Shown here: piece after piece, positions 27,234-35,159 of the stretch | Position numbering within the stretch: the stretch's first letter is position 1 | How the letters are laid out: the number at the start of each line of letters is the position of its first letter | Source: Priestia megaterium | GTDB lineage: Bacteria > Bacillota > Bacilli > Bacillales > Bacillaceae_H | Direction: 5' to 3' | Assembly (NCBI RefSeq): GCF_009497655.1 | Contig: NZ_CP023319.1 | Location: forward strand, 5,001 to 69,000 | Length of the DNA: 64,000 nucleotides | Made by a program: the position numbers and the translations under genes | Notes under the pieces: model-generated | What the model saw: only the letters and a program-made list of their open reading frames with translations | What the model was told of the DNA's origin: nothing | Databases searched by the model: none

Positions 27234-27977
27234 TCACTCTTTATCAAAATTTCTCCATGTTTGATAAAGAGAAGGTTGAATATCTTTAACATGAGATAAA
27301 AATTCTTTTGATAAGTTTAATCCCTTCAAATCTTTTAGTAATTTAATAGGAGTAGGTCGCTTAGAACTAAAAGCTCTTTTAAGATCAATTATTTTTAAAT
27401 TTCCCTGTTCAGTTATTAGAACATGCCGTAATTCCGTATCTTGTCTACGAAAACTTAATTTCTTTAATTCATTAAAGAGGCTTATCAATTGTATAACCAA
27501 AGCCTTTTCTATATATTGATTTTTTTTCAGATGTTTTGCCAAGGAAATTCCTTTTATATATTCCATGACTATGTAATTTGGTCCATAATCGTAGAGATGA
27601 GGAATAATAAAAGACGACTGCCCCACTTTTATTGCTTCTAACTCTTTTTTATATACCTCTTCCTTAAAAAATACTTTTACACATCGATTATCAGTCAATT
27701 GATAAATAACACCATCTTTGCCTTGTCCAACTACCTTATACCTTTTAAAATTCATAAGTTCATTTTCTTTTTCTCCTATTAATTTCTGAGAAGAGTGCCC
27801 AAATGCTTTATCATTCAACAAGTCTAATTTTTTAACGCTGTTAGACGGAACAAGCTGGACATTATTATTACTCAGCAGCTGATACTTTTTCTTATTGTGC
27901 CATTTAAAGAGAGTTTCTTTCGGAAGCCTATCCCACCTATCATGATCACTACGATAATGAAAATATGATTTTCCCAT
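27234..27977 (-). CDS. divergent Ser/Thr protein-kinase-like protein
   Basis: 247 residues; the kinase fold starts near 78. Seen: GQGKDGVIY (glycine loop), VKVFF with the ATP-binding Lys, YIVMEYIKG (hinge). In the catalytic region the Asp is kept (RQDTELRHVLI), but HRD is not canonical and His replaces the usual Asn. DFG is replaced by DLK (IIDLKRAF). Activity is therefore plausible but uncertain. Similar small kinase-like proteins (YrzF type) occur in Bacillus. A sigma-K-like element upstream suggests late sporulation expression. Confidence 0.7.
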   Translation of the reverse strand: MGKSYFHYRSDHDRWDRLPKETLFKWHNKKKYQLLSNNNVQLVPSNSVKKLDLLNDKAFGHSSQKLIGEKENELMNFKRYKVVGQGKDGVIYQLTDNRCVKVFFKEEVYKKELEAIKVGQSSFIIPHLYDYGPNYIVMEYIKGISLAKHLKKNQYIEKALVIQLISLFNELKKLSFRRQDTELRHVLITEQGNLKIIDLKRAFSSKRPTPIKLLKDLKGLNLSKEFLSHVKDIQPSLYQTWRNFDKE

Positions 27978-28000
27978 TCTGTTCCTCCTTCCCCATTTGT

Positions 28001-28041
28001 TATTCTATTCGTTTATAAATAAATTGCTTGTATACTTATCC
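28001..28041 (-). promoter_or_regulatory. sigma-K-like promoter of the kinase-like gene
   Basis: Minus strand GGATAAGTATACAAGC (28026-28041), 16 bp, AATAGAATA (28001-28009). It is almost identical to the upstream half found before the genes at 38497 and 63676. Confidence 0.6.
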
Positions 28042-28146
28042 ATCTACATATAAGTTCGCGAAAAATTTTTGTTCAAATCCAAGACAAGCACCCTCTCCTG
28101 TTACCAACGGTTACATACTATAGTAATGAAAGAGGTGAATATTGAT

Positions 28147-28296
28147 ATGAAGTATAAAGAAGATTGGACTTTGGAAGAGAAAGATCATAAAAATCCTTGT
28201 AAAAAGTGTGAGAAACATAAAAAACATGATTCTTGTAAGGATACTTGTAAAGAAATGAGAGTTATAAATTTATGGAAATTAAACTCTAAGTATTAA
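28147..28296 (+). CDS. 49-residue Lys/Cys/His-rich peptide
   Basis: ATG 28147 with GAAAGAGGTGA upstream. KNPCKKCEKHKKHDSCKDTC shows four Cys in two CxxC-like groups plus His, a possible metal site. It resembles in composition the KDC-repeat protein at 32875 and the head of the CotX-like proteins. CATACTATA (28110-28118) is a plausible sigma-K-like -10. A strong terminator follows. Unknown family; likely a structural or cross-linked spore peptide. Confidence 0.6.
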   Translation: MKYKEDWTLEEKDHKNPCKKCEKHKKHDSCKDTCKEMRVINLWKLNSKY

Positions 28297-28306
28297 TTTT
28301 ACCTAA

Positions 28307-28354
28307 AAAAGAAATAAGACCTATTGGCATTTAGCAATAGGTCTTATTTCTTTT
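28307..28354 (+). terminator. 20-bp terminator
   Basis: Perfect arms 28307-28326 and 28335-28354, 8-nt loop, ending TTTT; separates the Cys-rich peptide gene from the deacetylase operon. Confidence 0.85.
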
Positions 28355-28536
28355 ATGGCTCTACTTTTTCTTACTACTAAAATTACATAATGAAAGAAGC
28401 AACAAATATGCCTTCTATATTAATTAGTATAGCTCTAATTTTTAATTCTCCGCCAATGACGGTTTCTAATATCTGGATAAGCTCATATATTGTTTATAGT
28501 ACAAGTATAGAAGAAAAAGCTACAGGAGGCACAGAT

Positions 28537-29193
28537 ATGAGCAATTGTATATTAGTAATCGGGGCTCATCCTGATGATGAACTATTAGGAACCGCAGGAA
28601 CCTTAAAAAAATTTGTAGATGAAGGGTATAAAGTAATTTCGGTAATTACTGCTTTGGGCAGAAAGGAAGAAGCTCATCATATTCAGAAATTTGGTCGACT
28701 TGCTAATAAAGAAATTGGTATTGAAGAAGTAGTATTTCTTGAGCATGTCAATTTGGAACTAGAAATGATTCCTCTTCACGAATTAACGAAAGAAATCGAG
28801 CAGCTTATCAAAAAATACAAACCGGTCAAGATTTTTACACATCACTATGGAGATCTAAATAGAGATCATCAGATCACTTTTCAGGCGGTATTAACTGCAA
28901 CTAGACCACTCCCATATACTTCCCCCATAGAATTAATTACATTTGAAACCGTTTCGTCGAGTGAATGGGGTGCTTTCTCTTGTGAAAAGACATTTAAACC
29001 AAATTTTTTTGTAGATGTTACGGCCACCATGGAAAGTAAACTTAATGCCCTTAAACATTATGATCTCGAAATGAGATCGTTCCCTCATCCTCGTTCTTAT
29101 GAAGGTGTTAAGTACTTAGGAAGGCTAAGAGGCATGAGCATTGGCGTACCTTATGCTGAAGCTTTTGAAATTATAAGGAGGGTTTGGAAATGA
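28537..29193 (+). CDS. PIG-L family deacetylase (BshB/MshB-like)
   Basis: 218 residues from ATG 28537, with GGAGG 7 nt upstream; an in-frame ATG at 28390 has no SD and would add a non-conserved head. The zinc motif AHPDDE is at residues about 10-15, and HHYGDLNRDHQ holds the third zinc ligand and partner residues. PIG-L enzymes remove the acetyl group from GlcNAc linked to another group (BshB, MshB, PIG-L). First gene of a four-gene operon; its stop overlaps the next start by 4 nt (ATGA). With a GT4 partner, the pair mirrors bacillithiol and mycothiol synthesis logic. Confidence 0.88.
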   Translation: MSNCILVIGAHPDDELLGTAGTLKKFVDEGYKVISVITALGRKEEAHHIQKFGRLANKEIGIEEVVFLEHVNLELEMIPLHELTKEIEQLIKKYKPVKIFTHHYGDLNRDHQITFQAVLTATRPLPYTSPIELITFETVSSSEWGAFSCEKTFKPNFFVDVTATMESKLNALKHYDLEMRSFPHPRSYEGVKYLGRLRGMSIGVPYAEAFEIIRRVWK

Positions 29194-30494
29194 ACCATGA
29201 AATTGCCTTTCCCTACCCCTATCTAATCGACACGTTAGACCAATATTATGGACTTAAGTCGCGCTCTTCTAGAAAAACCATTTCAAAAGAAAATTCGAAA
29301 AGAAGAAGCTCTTCAAGAAAAAATTCGAAAAAGAAATTTTCTATTTTAATTGCTACCTTTTGGAGCTTCCCTCACGTGGGTGGACTGTCGAATTATATCT
29401 CTACTTTAAGTAAAGGTTTAAAAAGTCAAGGACATAAAGTAGACATTATTTCTCCTAATCAATTTTCAATGTCAAAAGTAAAGCAATTCCGAGAAGTTGC
29501 TACCCCAAATTTAAAACATTTTTTTACCAAACGTTATGGAAGTTACAATGACAGAATTTTAAATCATCAAAGACTTATATATGTATATGAAAAAATGCTC
29601 GAAACAATAAATTTAGAAAAATATGATATTCTTCATGCACAAGATTTATTTACAGCAAATATCTTGGGAAGATTTAATGAATTCTATAATAAACCCTTAT
29701 TTTACACGCCCCATGGAATGTTCACATCTAATAGACTCAAATTTAACATCATTAAAAAGTCGTCTGTAGAAGAAGCATATTTTACGGAGCTTGAAAGTAA
29801 AGCAATAGAATATGCAAGTCATATTATTGTTTTAAGCGATTCGTTTCGTGAACCATTAATAAAGCTAGGAGCAAAAAATAGAAACATCACTACAGTTATT
29901 ACGGGAATTGATTATCCAGTGAACCAAAGGGAAGGAAAAGAAAAGGATTCACAAAAGCTAGTTATTACATGCGTAGCTAGGCTTGGTCCTCGAAAAGGAC
30001 ATAATTATCTGTTTGACGCACTGGCACGTCTAAAAAAATATACTTCCAATGTAGAGGTATTAATCGTCGGTGATGGACAAATGAGAGAGAAATTAGAAAA
30101 ACAGAAAAAGGCTCTGGGTTTATCAATGGTAAACTTTTTAGGTTCTAGAGACGATGTACCTTCACTCTTAAATAAAACTGACATTTTTGTACTTCCAACA
30201 ATCAATGATAGCTTACCCATTTCAATAATTGAAGCTATGCATAGTGGTACTGCTGTAATTTCCACAAATTGCGGAGGAATTCCTGAGCTGATAAAGCATA
30301 ATAAAACAGGTATTATTGTCGAACCTGGGGACCCTGAACAGCTAGCACATGCATTAAAATTTCTCATTACAAATAAAGAAGTGCGAAATAAAATGAGCAC
30401 AACTGCGAAAAACCATGCTAAAAACCACTTAACTGTAGACAGCATGGTAGGAAAAATAAAACATTTGTACACTGATTTTTGGGAGATGAATTAA
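29190..30494 (+). CDS. GT4 family glycosyltransferase with basic N-terminal tail
   Basis: 434 residues; ATG 29190 with AAGGAGG upstream and a 4-nt overlap with the deacetylase gene. Residues 1-50 carry a Ser/Arg/Lys-rich tail (SSRKTISKENSKRRSSSRK) before the normal GT4 start ILIATFWSFPHVGG. Core motifs: HAQDLFTANI, TPHGMF, CVARLGPRKG, VGDGQMREKL, INDSLPISIIEAM (EX7E). The same subfamily as the genes at 14355 and 18266. Coupling to a PIG-L deacetylase suggests it makes a GlcNAc-X conjugate that is then deacetylated. Confidence 0.87.
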   Translation: MNHEIAFPYPYLIDTLDQYYGLKSRSSRKTISKENSKRRSSSRKNSKKKFSILIATFWSFPHVGGLSNYISTLSKGLKSQGHKVDIISPNQFSMSKVKQFREVATPNLKHFFTKRYGSYNDRILNHQRLIYVYEKMLETINLEKYDILHAQDLFTANILGRFNEFYNKPLFYTPHGMFTSNRLKFNIIKKSSVEEAYFTELESKAIEYASHIIVLSDSFREPLIKLGAKNRNITTVITGIDYPVNQREGKEKDSQKLVITCVARLGPRKGHNYLFDALARLKKYTSNVEVLIVGDGQMREKLEKQKKALGLSMVNFLGSRDDVPSLLNKTDIFVLPTINDSLPISIIEAMHSGTAVISTNCGGIPELIKHNKTGIIVEPGDPEQLAHALKFLITNKEVRNKMSTTAKNHAKNHLTVDSMVGKIKHLYTDFWEMN

Positions 30495-30497
30495 AGT

Positions 30498-31673
30498 ATG
30501 AACCATGAACACTCTGCAGTTATTCTTGATTTGAGCGCTAACGGGATTGGCATTATTAGAAGCTTAACAGCAAAAGGTATTAATGTTTACGCTTTTGACA
30601 CAGAAAAACCATATAAAATAGGAAAATCACGCCTAGCTACTTGCAGTATATGCCCTAGTCCTGTAACTGAGGAAAAGAAACTATTAAACTTCTTAATTAA
30701 CCTCTCTAAAAAAATTGGTTCAAAACCTGTCTTGTATACAGGAGCAGATGACTACGTACAATTCATTTCCAAAAACCGAGACGAATTGCTAAATTACTTC
30801 TTGTTTTTATTACCTGATGATAATTTAGTTGAGCAAGTGCTTGATAAAAACAAAACTTACGAGCTCGCCGTCAAGCATAATATTCCATGTCCAAAAACAT
30901 ATGTAATAGATAGTAAAGAGGAACTTGAAGAGGCTATCTTAAATGTTGAATTCCCATGTATTTTAAAACCTGTTCTCGGCCACGAGTTCAGAAAGAAAAT
31001 CAACAAAAAAGCAATTGTATTTGATACTCCTGAGCAGTTAAGGAATGATTATTGTTTTTATAGAGAATGCGGACAATTAGTTATTCAAGAACTGATTCCT
31101 GGAGACAATCAATGCTTTTATAAAGTAGCTACTCTCTATAATGAAAATATGGAACTACTTGCATTATTCTCCTTACAAAAAAACCATCAGTTTCCTGCCG
31201 AATTTGGAACAGGTGCTCATATCGTCAGCAAAAGAGTTCCTGAACTTATCGATATATGTCTCCCATTTTTTGAAGAAATAAAGCTCAAAGGCATAGGCAT
31301 GGCTGAATTCAAAAAGGATCCAAGAGATGGAATTTATAAATTCATTGAAATAAACCCTCGCTTTTGGCTTACCCATAGTCTCACAGGCCCCTCAGGTATT
31401 GACTTTGCCTACACCTATTATTTATACCTCACTAACCAAAACCCAGAGCCTAGATTGAATCAAATAGACGGTATTAAATGGATTTACCTTATAAGGTATT
31501 ACCTTACTTTCCTTCAAAAGAAAAAAACTTCCGAAATGACATTCAAAGATTTTTATCTGGGGCTGCAAGGTCAAAAAGAGTTTGCTCTATTTGCATGGAA
31601 TGATCCAATGCCATTTTTCAGAAGCGCATGGTCTCATTTAGTTAATACGTGGAAACGTAAGCGAAAGGAATGA
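30498..31673 (+). CDS. ATP-grasp carboxylate-amine ligase
   Basis: 391 residues, 3 nt after the GT4 gene. N-terminal VILDLSANGIGIIRSL is a pre-ATP-grasp fold; ATP-grasp marks are CILKPVLGHEF, VIQELIPGDNQ, GIGMAEFKKDP and FIEINPRFW with the magnesium ligands E and N. Such ligases activate a carboxylate as acyl-phosphate and join it to an amine. In this operon the amine could be the one released by the deacetylase, the acid an amino acid or similar. The product is unknown. It resembles the family annotated as carboxylate-amine ligase in polysaccharide loci. Confidence 0.82.
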   Translation: MNHEHSAVILDLSANGIGIIRSLTAKGINVYAFDTEKPYKIGKSRLATCSICPSPVTEEKKLLNFLINLSKKIGSKPVLYTGADDYVQFISKNRDELLNYFLFLLPDDNLVEQVLDKNKTYELAVKHNIPCPKTYVIDSKEELEEAILNVEFPCILKPVLGHEFRKKINKKAIVFDTPEQLRNDYCFYRECGQLVIQELIPGDNQCFYKVATLYNENMELLALFSLQKNHQFPAEFGTGAHIVSKRVPELIDICLPFFEEIKLKGIGMAEFKKDPRDGIYKFIEINPRFWLTHSLTGPSGIDFAYTYYLYLTNQNPEPRLNQIDGIKWIYLIRYYLTFLQKKKTSEMTFKDFYLGLQGQKEFALFAWNDPMPFFRSAWSHLVNTWKRKRKE

Positions 31674-31678
31674 TTACT

Positions 31679-32734
31679 ATGTATGATCTTAAGGCGCTCT
31701 ATTATAAGATTAAAGATTTAAAAATAGCAGAAAAACTTTCTTATTCGATGGGTGAGAAAATTACAGTTATCCCTTCAGAAATTAAGTGTTTAAAATCAAC
31801 AAAACGAAGTAGTATATATAAATTACTGCTTCAAAGAAAAAATGGTTATTATCCAATTATCTTTAAGGTCTACAATTCGACAGCCTACAAAAATGAAGTA
31901 GAGATTAATATTTACAAAAAATCTTACCCCATTTTAAAAGAGTTTTTGCCTCGCATTTATCTTGTAGAAACAGTCAAAAATGAAACCTGGGTCTTTATGG
32001 AATTTGTTAATCAAATACGTGGACAATTGACCTTCTCTCCGTCTCACTTTCAATATATTATTCCCAGTATAGCTAAACTTCATGGTCAAACTTTTGAAAA
32101 TAGGTTTAAAAAGAATGAAAACGTTTGGAGAGATTGGCTACCTGTTTATACTTCTACAAAAAAGAATAGGGCCAAATCTATGAATCAAACAGTTGACCTA
32201 TTGCATGCAGCAATGAAAGATGATCGTATTGGCCATATTATAAAACCTTATTATTCATCATTAATTAAGCTATACAATAAAGGACCGGATTTCTTTCCTG
32301 AATTAACTAAAAATGGATTAGCTATTACGCATGGCGATCTACACATGCAAAATATATGTAGCAAAAATGTTACTGGACATACACCATGGCCTATTCAATT
32401 CATTGATTGGGAGTCAGCCAAATACGCTCCAGTATGGTTTGACATGGTTGTATTAGTGGAACTATTGTTAGGCTTCAGAAAAGACTGGCAACCAAATGCA
32501 GAGAAAATACGTACTCAGTGTGTGGGTCTATACGTGGCTGAAATGAAAAAACACGGAATTACCTTTAAAACAAACCCTATGATTCTTTATAAAATGGCCT
32601 ATCTCCAGCGAACCTTGGAAAGAGGCCTTCACACTCAACTGAGAAGGATTGCTGATAATCGTGAAGGTGAGCTCTTAAGTTATCACCTTGAAAAAATTTC
32701 AACATGGGGCAGGGAACTAGGAATATACGAATAA
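31679..32734 (+). CDS. aminoglycoside-phosphotransferase-like kinase
   Basis: About 351 residues. ATG 31679 is preferred (AAAGGA at about 31664); ATG 31670 overlaps the preceding stop and has the SD directly attached. APH-fold marks: FMEFVNQ hinge, ITHGDLHMQNI (catalytic Asp and Asn), and FIDWESAKYAPVWFDMV (metal Asp). It would phosphorylate a small hydroxylated compound. Being last in the deacetylase-GT4-ligase operon, its substrate is probably an intermediate or the product of that pathway. A strong terminator follows. Confidence 0.8.
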   Translation: MYDLKALYYKIKDLKIAEKLSYSMGEKITVIPSEIKCLKSTKRSSIYKLLLQRKNGYYPIIFKVYNSTAYKNEVEINIYKKSYPILKEFLPRIYLVETVKNETWVFMEFVNQIRGQLTFSPSHFQYIIPSIAKLHGQTFENRFKKNENVWRDWLPVYTSTKKNRAKSMNQTVDLLHAAMKDDRIGHIIKPYYSSLIKLYNKGPDFFPELTKNGLAITHGDLHMQNICSKNVTGHTPWPIQFIDWESAKYAPVWFDMVVLVELLLGFRKDWQPNAEKIRTQCVGLYVAEMKKHGITFKTNPMILYKMAYLQRTLERGLHTQLRRIADNREGELLSYHLEKISTWGRELGIYE

Positions 32735-32745
32735 ATAGATTTTGG

Positions 32746-32793
32746 AAAATAGCTTTTAGACTATCGATTTAACAATAGTCTAAAAGCTATTTT
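32746..32793 (+). terminator. 19-bp terminator of the four-gene operon
   Basis: Perfect arms 32746-32764 and 32775-32793 followed by TTTT; 12 bp after the stop codon. Confidence 0.88.
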
Positions 32794-32804
32794 TACCTTA
32801 ATGT

Positions 32805-32835
32805 ACAAGCAATTTCCCTTTTCAAAAATACAATA
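32805..32835 (+). promoter_or_regulatory. sigma-K-like promoter of the KDC-repeat gene
   Basis: ACAAGC (32805-32810), 16 bp, AATACAATA (32827-32835), 40 bp before the TTG start at 32875. It starts right after the operon terminator. Confidence 0.58.
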
Positions 32836-32874
32836 TATAGAAACACCAATTTTAAATAAAGGCAGGGAATTTAT

Positions 32875-33435
32875 TTGACTAAATTTTATTATGATTCTAA
32901 TGAAGAAAGTAAGCACTGCTTGAAAGCGATGTATGACATGCGTAAAAATAAAGAAGAAAAAGACTATGGCAAAGATAAATGCAAAGACAAACATGAAAAA
33001 GACTACGGCAAAGATAAATGCAAAGACAAACACGAAAAAGACTACGGCAAAGATAAATGCAAAGACAAACACGAAAAAGACTACGGCAAAGGTAAATGCA
33101 AAGACAAACACGAAAAAGACTACGGCAAAGATAAATGCAAAGATAAACATGAAAAAGACTACGGCAAAGGTAAATGCAAAGATAAACATGAAAAAGACTA
33201 CGGCAAAGATAAATGCAAAGATAAACATGAAAAAGATCATGGCAGAGATAAATGCAAAGATAAACATGAAAAAGATCATGGCAGAGATAAATGCAAAGAT
33301 AAACATGAAAAAGATCATGGTAGAGATAAATGCAAAGATAAACATGAAAAAGATCATGGTAGAGATAAAGTTGTCTTTTACGAGAAAGACTATGCTAAAA
33401 ATAAATGTAGATGCAGTAAAAGTTACTACAATTAA
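32875..33435 (+). CDS. Lys/Asp/Cys/His 13-residue-repeat protein
   Basis: 186 residues, TTG start with CAGGGA upstream. Ten full and one partial copies of a 13-residue unit, EKDYGKDKCKDKH, with Asp/Gly exchange at one site and a DHGRD variant in the last four units; DNA period 39 bp. One Cys and at least one His per unit recur at fixed distance. Very hydrophilic and unlikely to fold as a globule. The C-terminus (NKCRCSKSYYN) adds two Cys and Tyr pairs typical of cross-linked spore proteins. The repeat DNA leaves other frames open by chance. No family recognised; likely a coat or exosporium structural protein or metal binder. Confidence 0.75.
   Translation: MTKFYYDSNEESKHCLKAMYDMRKNKEEKDYGKDKCKDKHEKDYGKDKCKDKHEKDYGKDKCKDKHEKDYGKGKCKDKHEKDYGKDKCKDKHEKDYGKGKCKDKHEKDYGKDKCKDKHEKDHGRDKCKDKHEKDHGRDKCKDKHEKDHGRDKCKDKHEKDHGRDKVVFYEKDYAKNKCRCSKSYYN
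32957..33370 (+). repeat. 39-bp tandem repeat (coding)
   Basis: About ten and a half copies of a 39-bp unit in the gene at 32875, nearly identical, with two sequence classes (GACTACGGC and GATCATGGC). Copy number is expected to vary between strains. Confidence 0.85.
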
Positions 33436-33585
33436 GCTATTTGATTCTAACTCTAATTACTTGTAACTAAATAAGTATCAAGAAAGGACTATTGACTCTC
33501 AGGTTAATAGCCCTTTTCTTTTTCACAGACAGAATGTCTAAAATATAGCTGCAGTAATCAAGATACTTAAAATTTTCTAGTAATA

Positions 33586-33629
33586 AAAAAACCACCATGC
33601 ACAAAGTAAATTGTACATGGTGGTTTTTT
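33586..33629. terminator. bidirectional terminator
   Basis: 13-bp stem with arms AAAAACCACCATG and CATGGTGGTTTTT, T-rich both ways, between the KDC-repeat gene and the convergent Ena-like gene. A weaker hairpin with a T-run lies at about 33482-33522. Confidence 0.85.
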
Positions 33630-33635
33630 ATTATT

Positions 33636-34148
33636 TTAGAAGCAACAGCCTTTATTGGATTTTTTATTTTGACTGTTACAACCAATACAAAATGTTTTCT
33701 GTATAAAGACATTTAAAGTTCCAGCCGTAGTAGCAGAAGGATTCGAAACAGTTAATTTTTCAAAGTTTTCAACTTGAAAAGCTCTTGTAGAACCTGCAGG
33801 TATAGTCGCTGAGATCGGTAGCCTAGATCCTCTAACAAAAATTGATACCGTAAGACCAGTAGCTACACCAACACCAGTAGCTGCAGCTGATAACTGAAGA
33901 AGCGTTTTGTTATGGTTTCTAGTAAAGTCTTCAAAAACAGTTACATCTATAGCATTAGCAGGAACTGCAATAGTTAATGGGATATTTCCTGTTAAATTGG
34001 TTCCAGAACCCTCAATTGTATGATTTTCAACAAAGAATTTTTCATTCTCTTTTTTCTTATTATATGAACCCTTAGATGGGTAAGCTGCTTCTACATAATA
34101 TACTTCATCGTTTTTATTATGGTGACGATAGCTTTTTATAATAATCAC
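33636..34148 (-). CDS. Ena-like (DUF3992-type) spore appendage candidate
   Basis: About 170 residues. After a basic head (VYYVEAAYPSKGSYNKKK) comes an all-beta domain (about 45-150) with IPAGSTRAFQVENFEKLTVS and GTLNVFIQKTFCIGC, ending in a cysteine-rich NKGCCF tail. Strand order, the PAGSxRxFxV segment and terminal Cys recall the Ena subunits that build disulfide-linked spore appendages; this is a pattern match by eye, not proven. GTG 34148 lies inside the SD AAAGGAGTGAT; ATA at 34139 has proper spacing. No signal peptide. Sigma-K-like element upstream. Confidence 0.5.
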   Translation of the reverse strand: MIIIKSYRHHNKNDEVYYVEAAYPSKGSYNKKKENEKFFVENHTIEGSGTNLTGNIPLTIAVPANAIDVTVFEDFTRNHNKTLLQLSAAATGVGVATGLTVSIFVRGSRLPISATIPAGSTRAFQVENFEKLTVSNPSATTAGTLNVFIQKTFCIGCNSQNKKSNKGCCF

Positions 34149-34167
34149 TCCTTTTTTATTTATATAC

Positions 34168-34210
34168 TATTTTATTCATTTGTTTATAAAATGTTTGTGT
34201 GCTTGTCCAA
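34168..34210 (-). promoter_or_regulatory. sigma-K-like promoter of the Ena-like gene
   Basis: Minus strand ATTGGACAAGCACACAAAC (34193 upwards), 16 bp, AATAAAATA (34168-34176). The upstream 19-mer is near-identical to that before 63676. Confidence 0.58.
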
Positions 34211-34576
34211 TAATAGTCATTTTCATAAAAAAAGTGATTATTCGACTATCTAATTTCAGGTTAACAACACGGTAAAGGAATTATTTGTATGTAGAGATAA
34301 GGTAATTAGAGTAGAAATTTCGCAGAGGTTGGTTGTTTGATAAGCTAATAGAAACAGTAGTAGTGAAGTTTAAGGCGTAAACAAAGATGTAAAATTCAAG
34401 TACAATACAATGCTTTAATTGCAGAATTTCACCCCCTCACCATTTGGTGAATAGAAAATGCATTCATGCATGATTACTTTAACAATTAGAGCATTCACCT
34501 TTTGTTCCCTCTCAGGTGTCTTTCTGGAATCAAAAGGTGAATCTCCACACCTATACAAATACATATAATAAACTGT
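34211..34576. other. non-coding region with 12-bp inverted repeat
   Basis: No credible ORF. ATTCACCTTTTG (34492-34503) and its exact reverse complement (34531-34542) flank 27 bp, and a smaller CACCATTTGGTG palindrome lies at 34439-34450; all share the CACC/GGTG core. They lie just 3' of the RHH/zinc-finger gene, so they could be its terminator or binding sites. Confidence 0.45.
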
Positions 34577-35053
34577 TTACAGAGTTAGTTTACGTTCATT
34601 GATCATTTTGTAAACTATATCTTCATTGTTTTCTAAAAGCTCTTTAGTAGTGGCACTATGGTTTTTGGCATGGCGAGAAAAATTCGCTTTGCTATACCAT
34701 TGGTGACATAGAGGACAAGGTAATTCGTTTTCAACTTCATAATTAATTGACGTCCACCTAGTAGAAAAAAAAGGAGATTTATCTGTATTTTCCTTTGTAT
34801 ACGAAGTGTTTTCACGATGTATACGATTTTGTATTCGCTGTGTAGTTGCAGCAACTTCATTTGTACTGGCGTTGTATAGACCATCTTCTAATTCTTCTTT
34901 AATGAGCAAATATCCAGCTTCAGACATAGATAACCCTAACTCTTCACAACGTTGTCGAAATTGCTCATATATACTTTCAGGTAACCGAATGGGCAGAACC
35001 TTACTTGGTTCTTTTGCTTTTGATTGCCGAGCGTACTTATCCAATTTCCCCAA
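34577..35053 (-). CDS. ribbon-helix-helix plus C2H2 zinc-finger protein
   Basis: 158 residues from TTG 35053 (SD GAGGTGAT 4-9 nt upstream); ATG 35092 precedes the SD. Residues about 20-60 (VLPIRLPESIYEQFRQRCEE, LSMSEAGYLLIKEEL) form a CopG-type RHH. Near residue 112, CPLCHQWYSKANFSRHAKNH is a C-x2-C-x11-H-x3-H finger of eukaryotic C2H2 type. The linker is polar. Both parts bind DNA in known families, so this is likely a regulator. RHH proteins on plasmids often control copy number, partition or conjugation. C2H2 fingers are rare in bacteria (Ros/MucR group); the fusion is unusual. Confidence 0.72.
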   Translation of the reverse strand: MGKLDKYARQSKAKEPSKVLPIRLPESIYEQFRQRCEELGLSMSEAGYLLIKEELEDGLYNASTNEVAATTQRIQNRIHRENTSYTKENTDKSPFFSTRWTSINYEVENELPCPLCHQWYSKANFSRHAKNHSATTKELLENNEDIVYKMINERKLTL

Positions 35054-35115
35054 CCTTATCACCTCATTTATACAATTTGTATATACATTCAATACAATTC
35101 TTTATTGTTCCTGCT

Positions 35116-35159
35116 AACGCCTTAACTACATCCTGTATACGCTATGTAGTTAAAGCGTT
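35116..35159. terminator. terminator-like hairpin
   Basis: 16-bp stem AACGCCTTAACTACAT / ATGTAGTTAAAGCGTT with one mismatch and a TTT tail on the plus strand, upstream of the RHH/zinc-finger gene. No plus-strand gene ends here, so it may instead be a leftover or a regulatory structure. Confidence 0.45.

Noticed and set aside
32761-33466. Long open frames in other phases over the KDC repeat, including a Phe/Ile-rich minus-strand frame of 198 codons
   Set aside because: The 39-bp repeat lacks stops in several frames, so these are by-products; only the TTG frame at 32875 has an SD, promoter and sensible ends.
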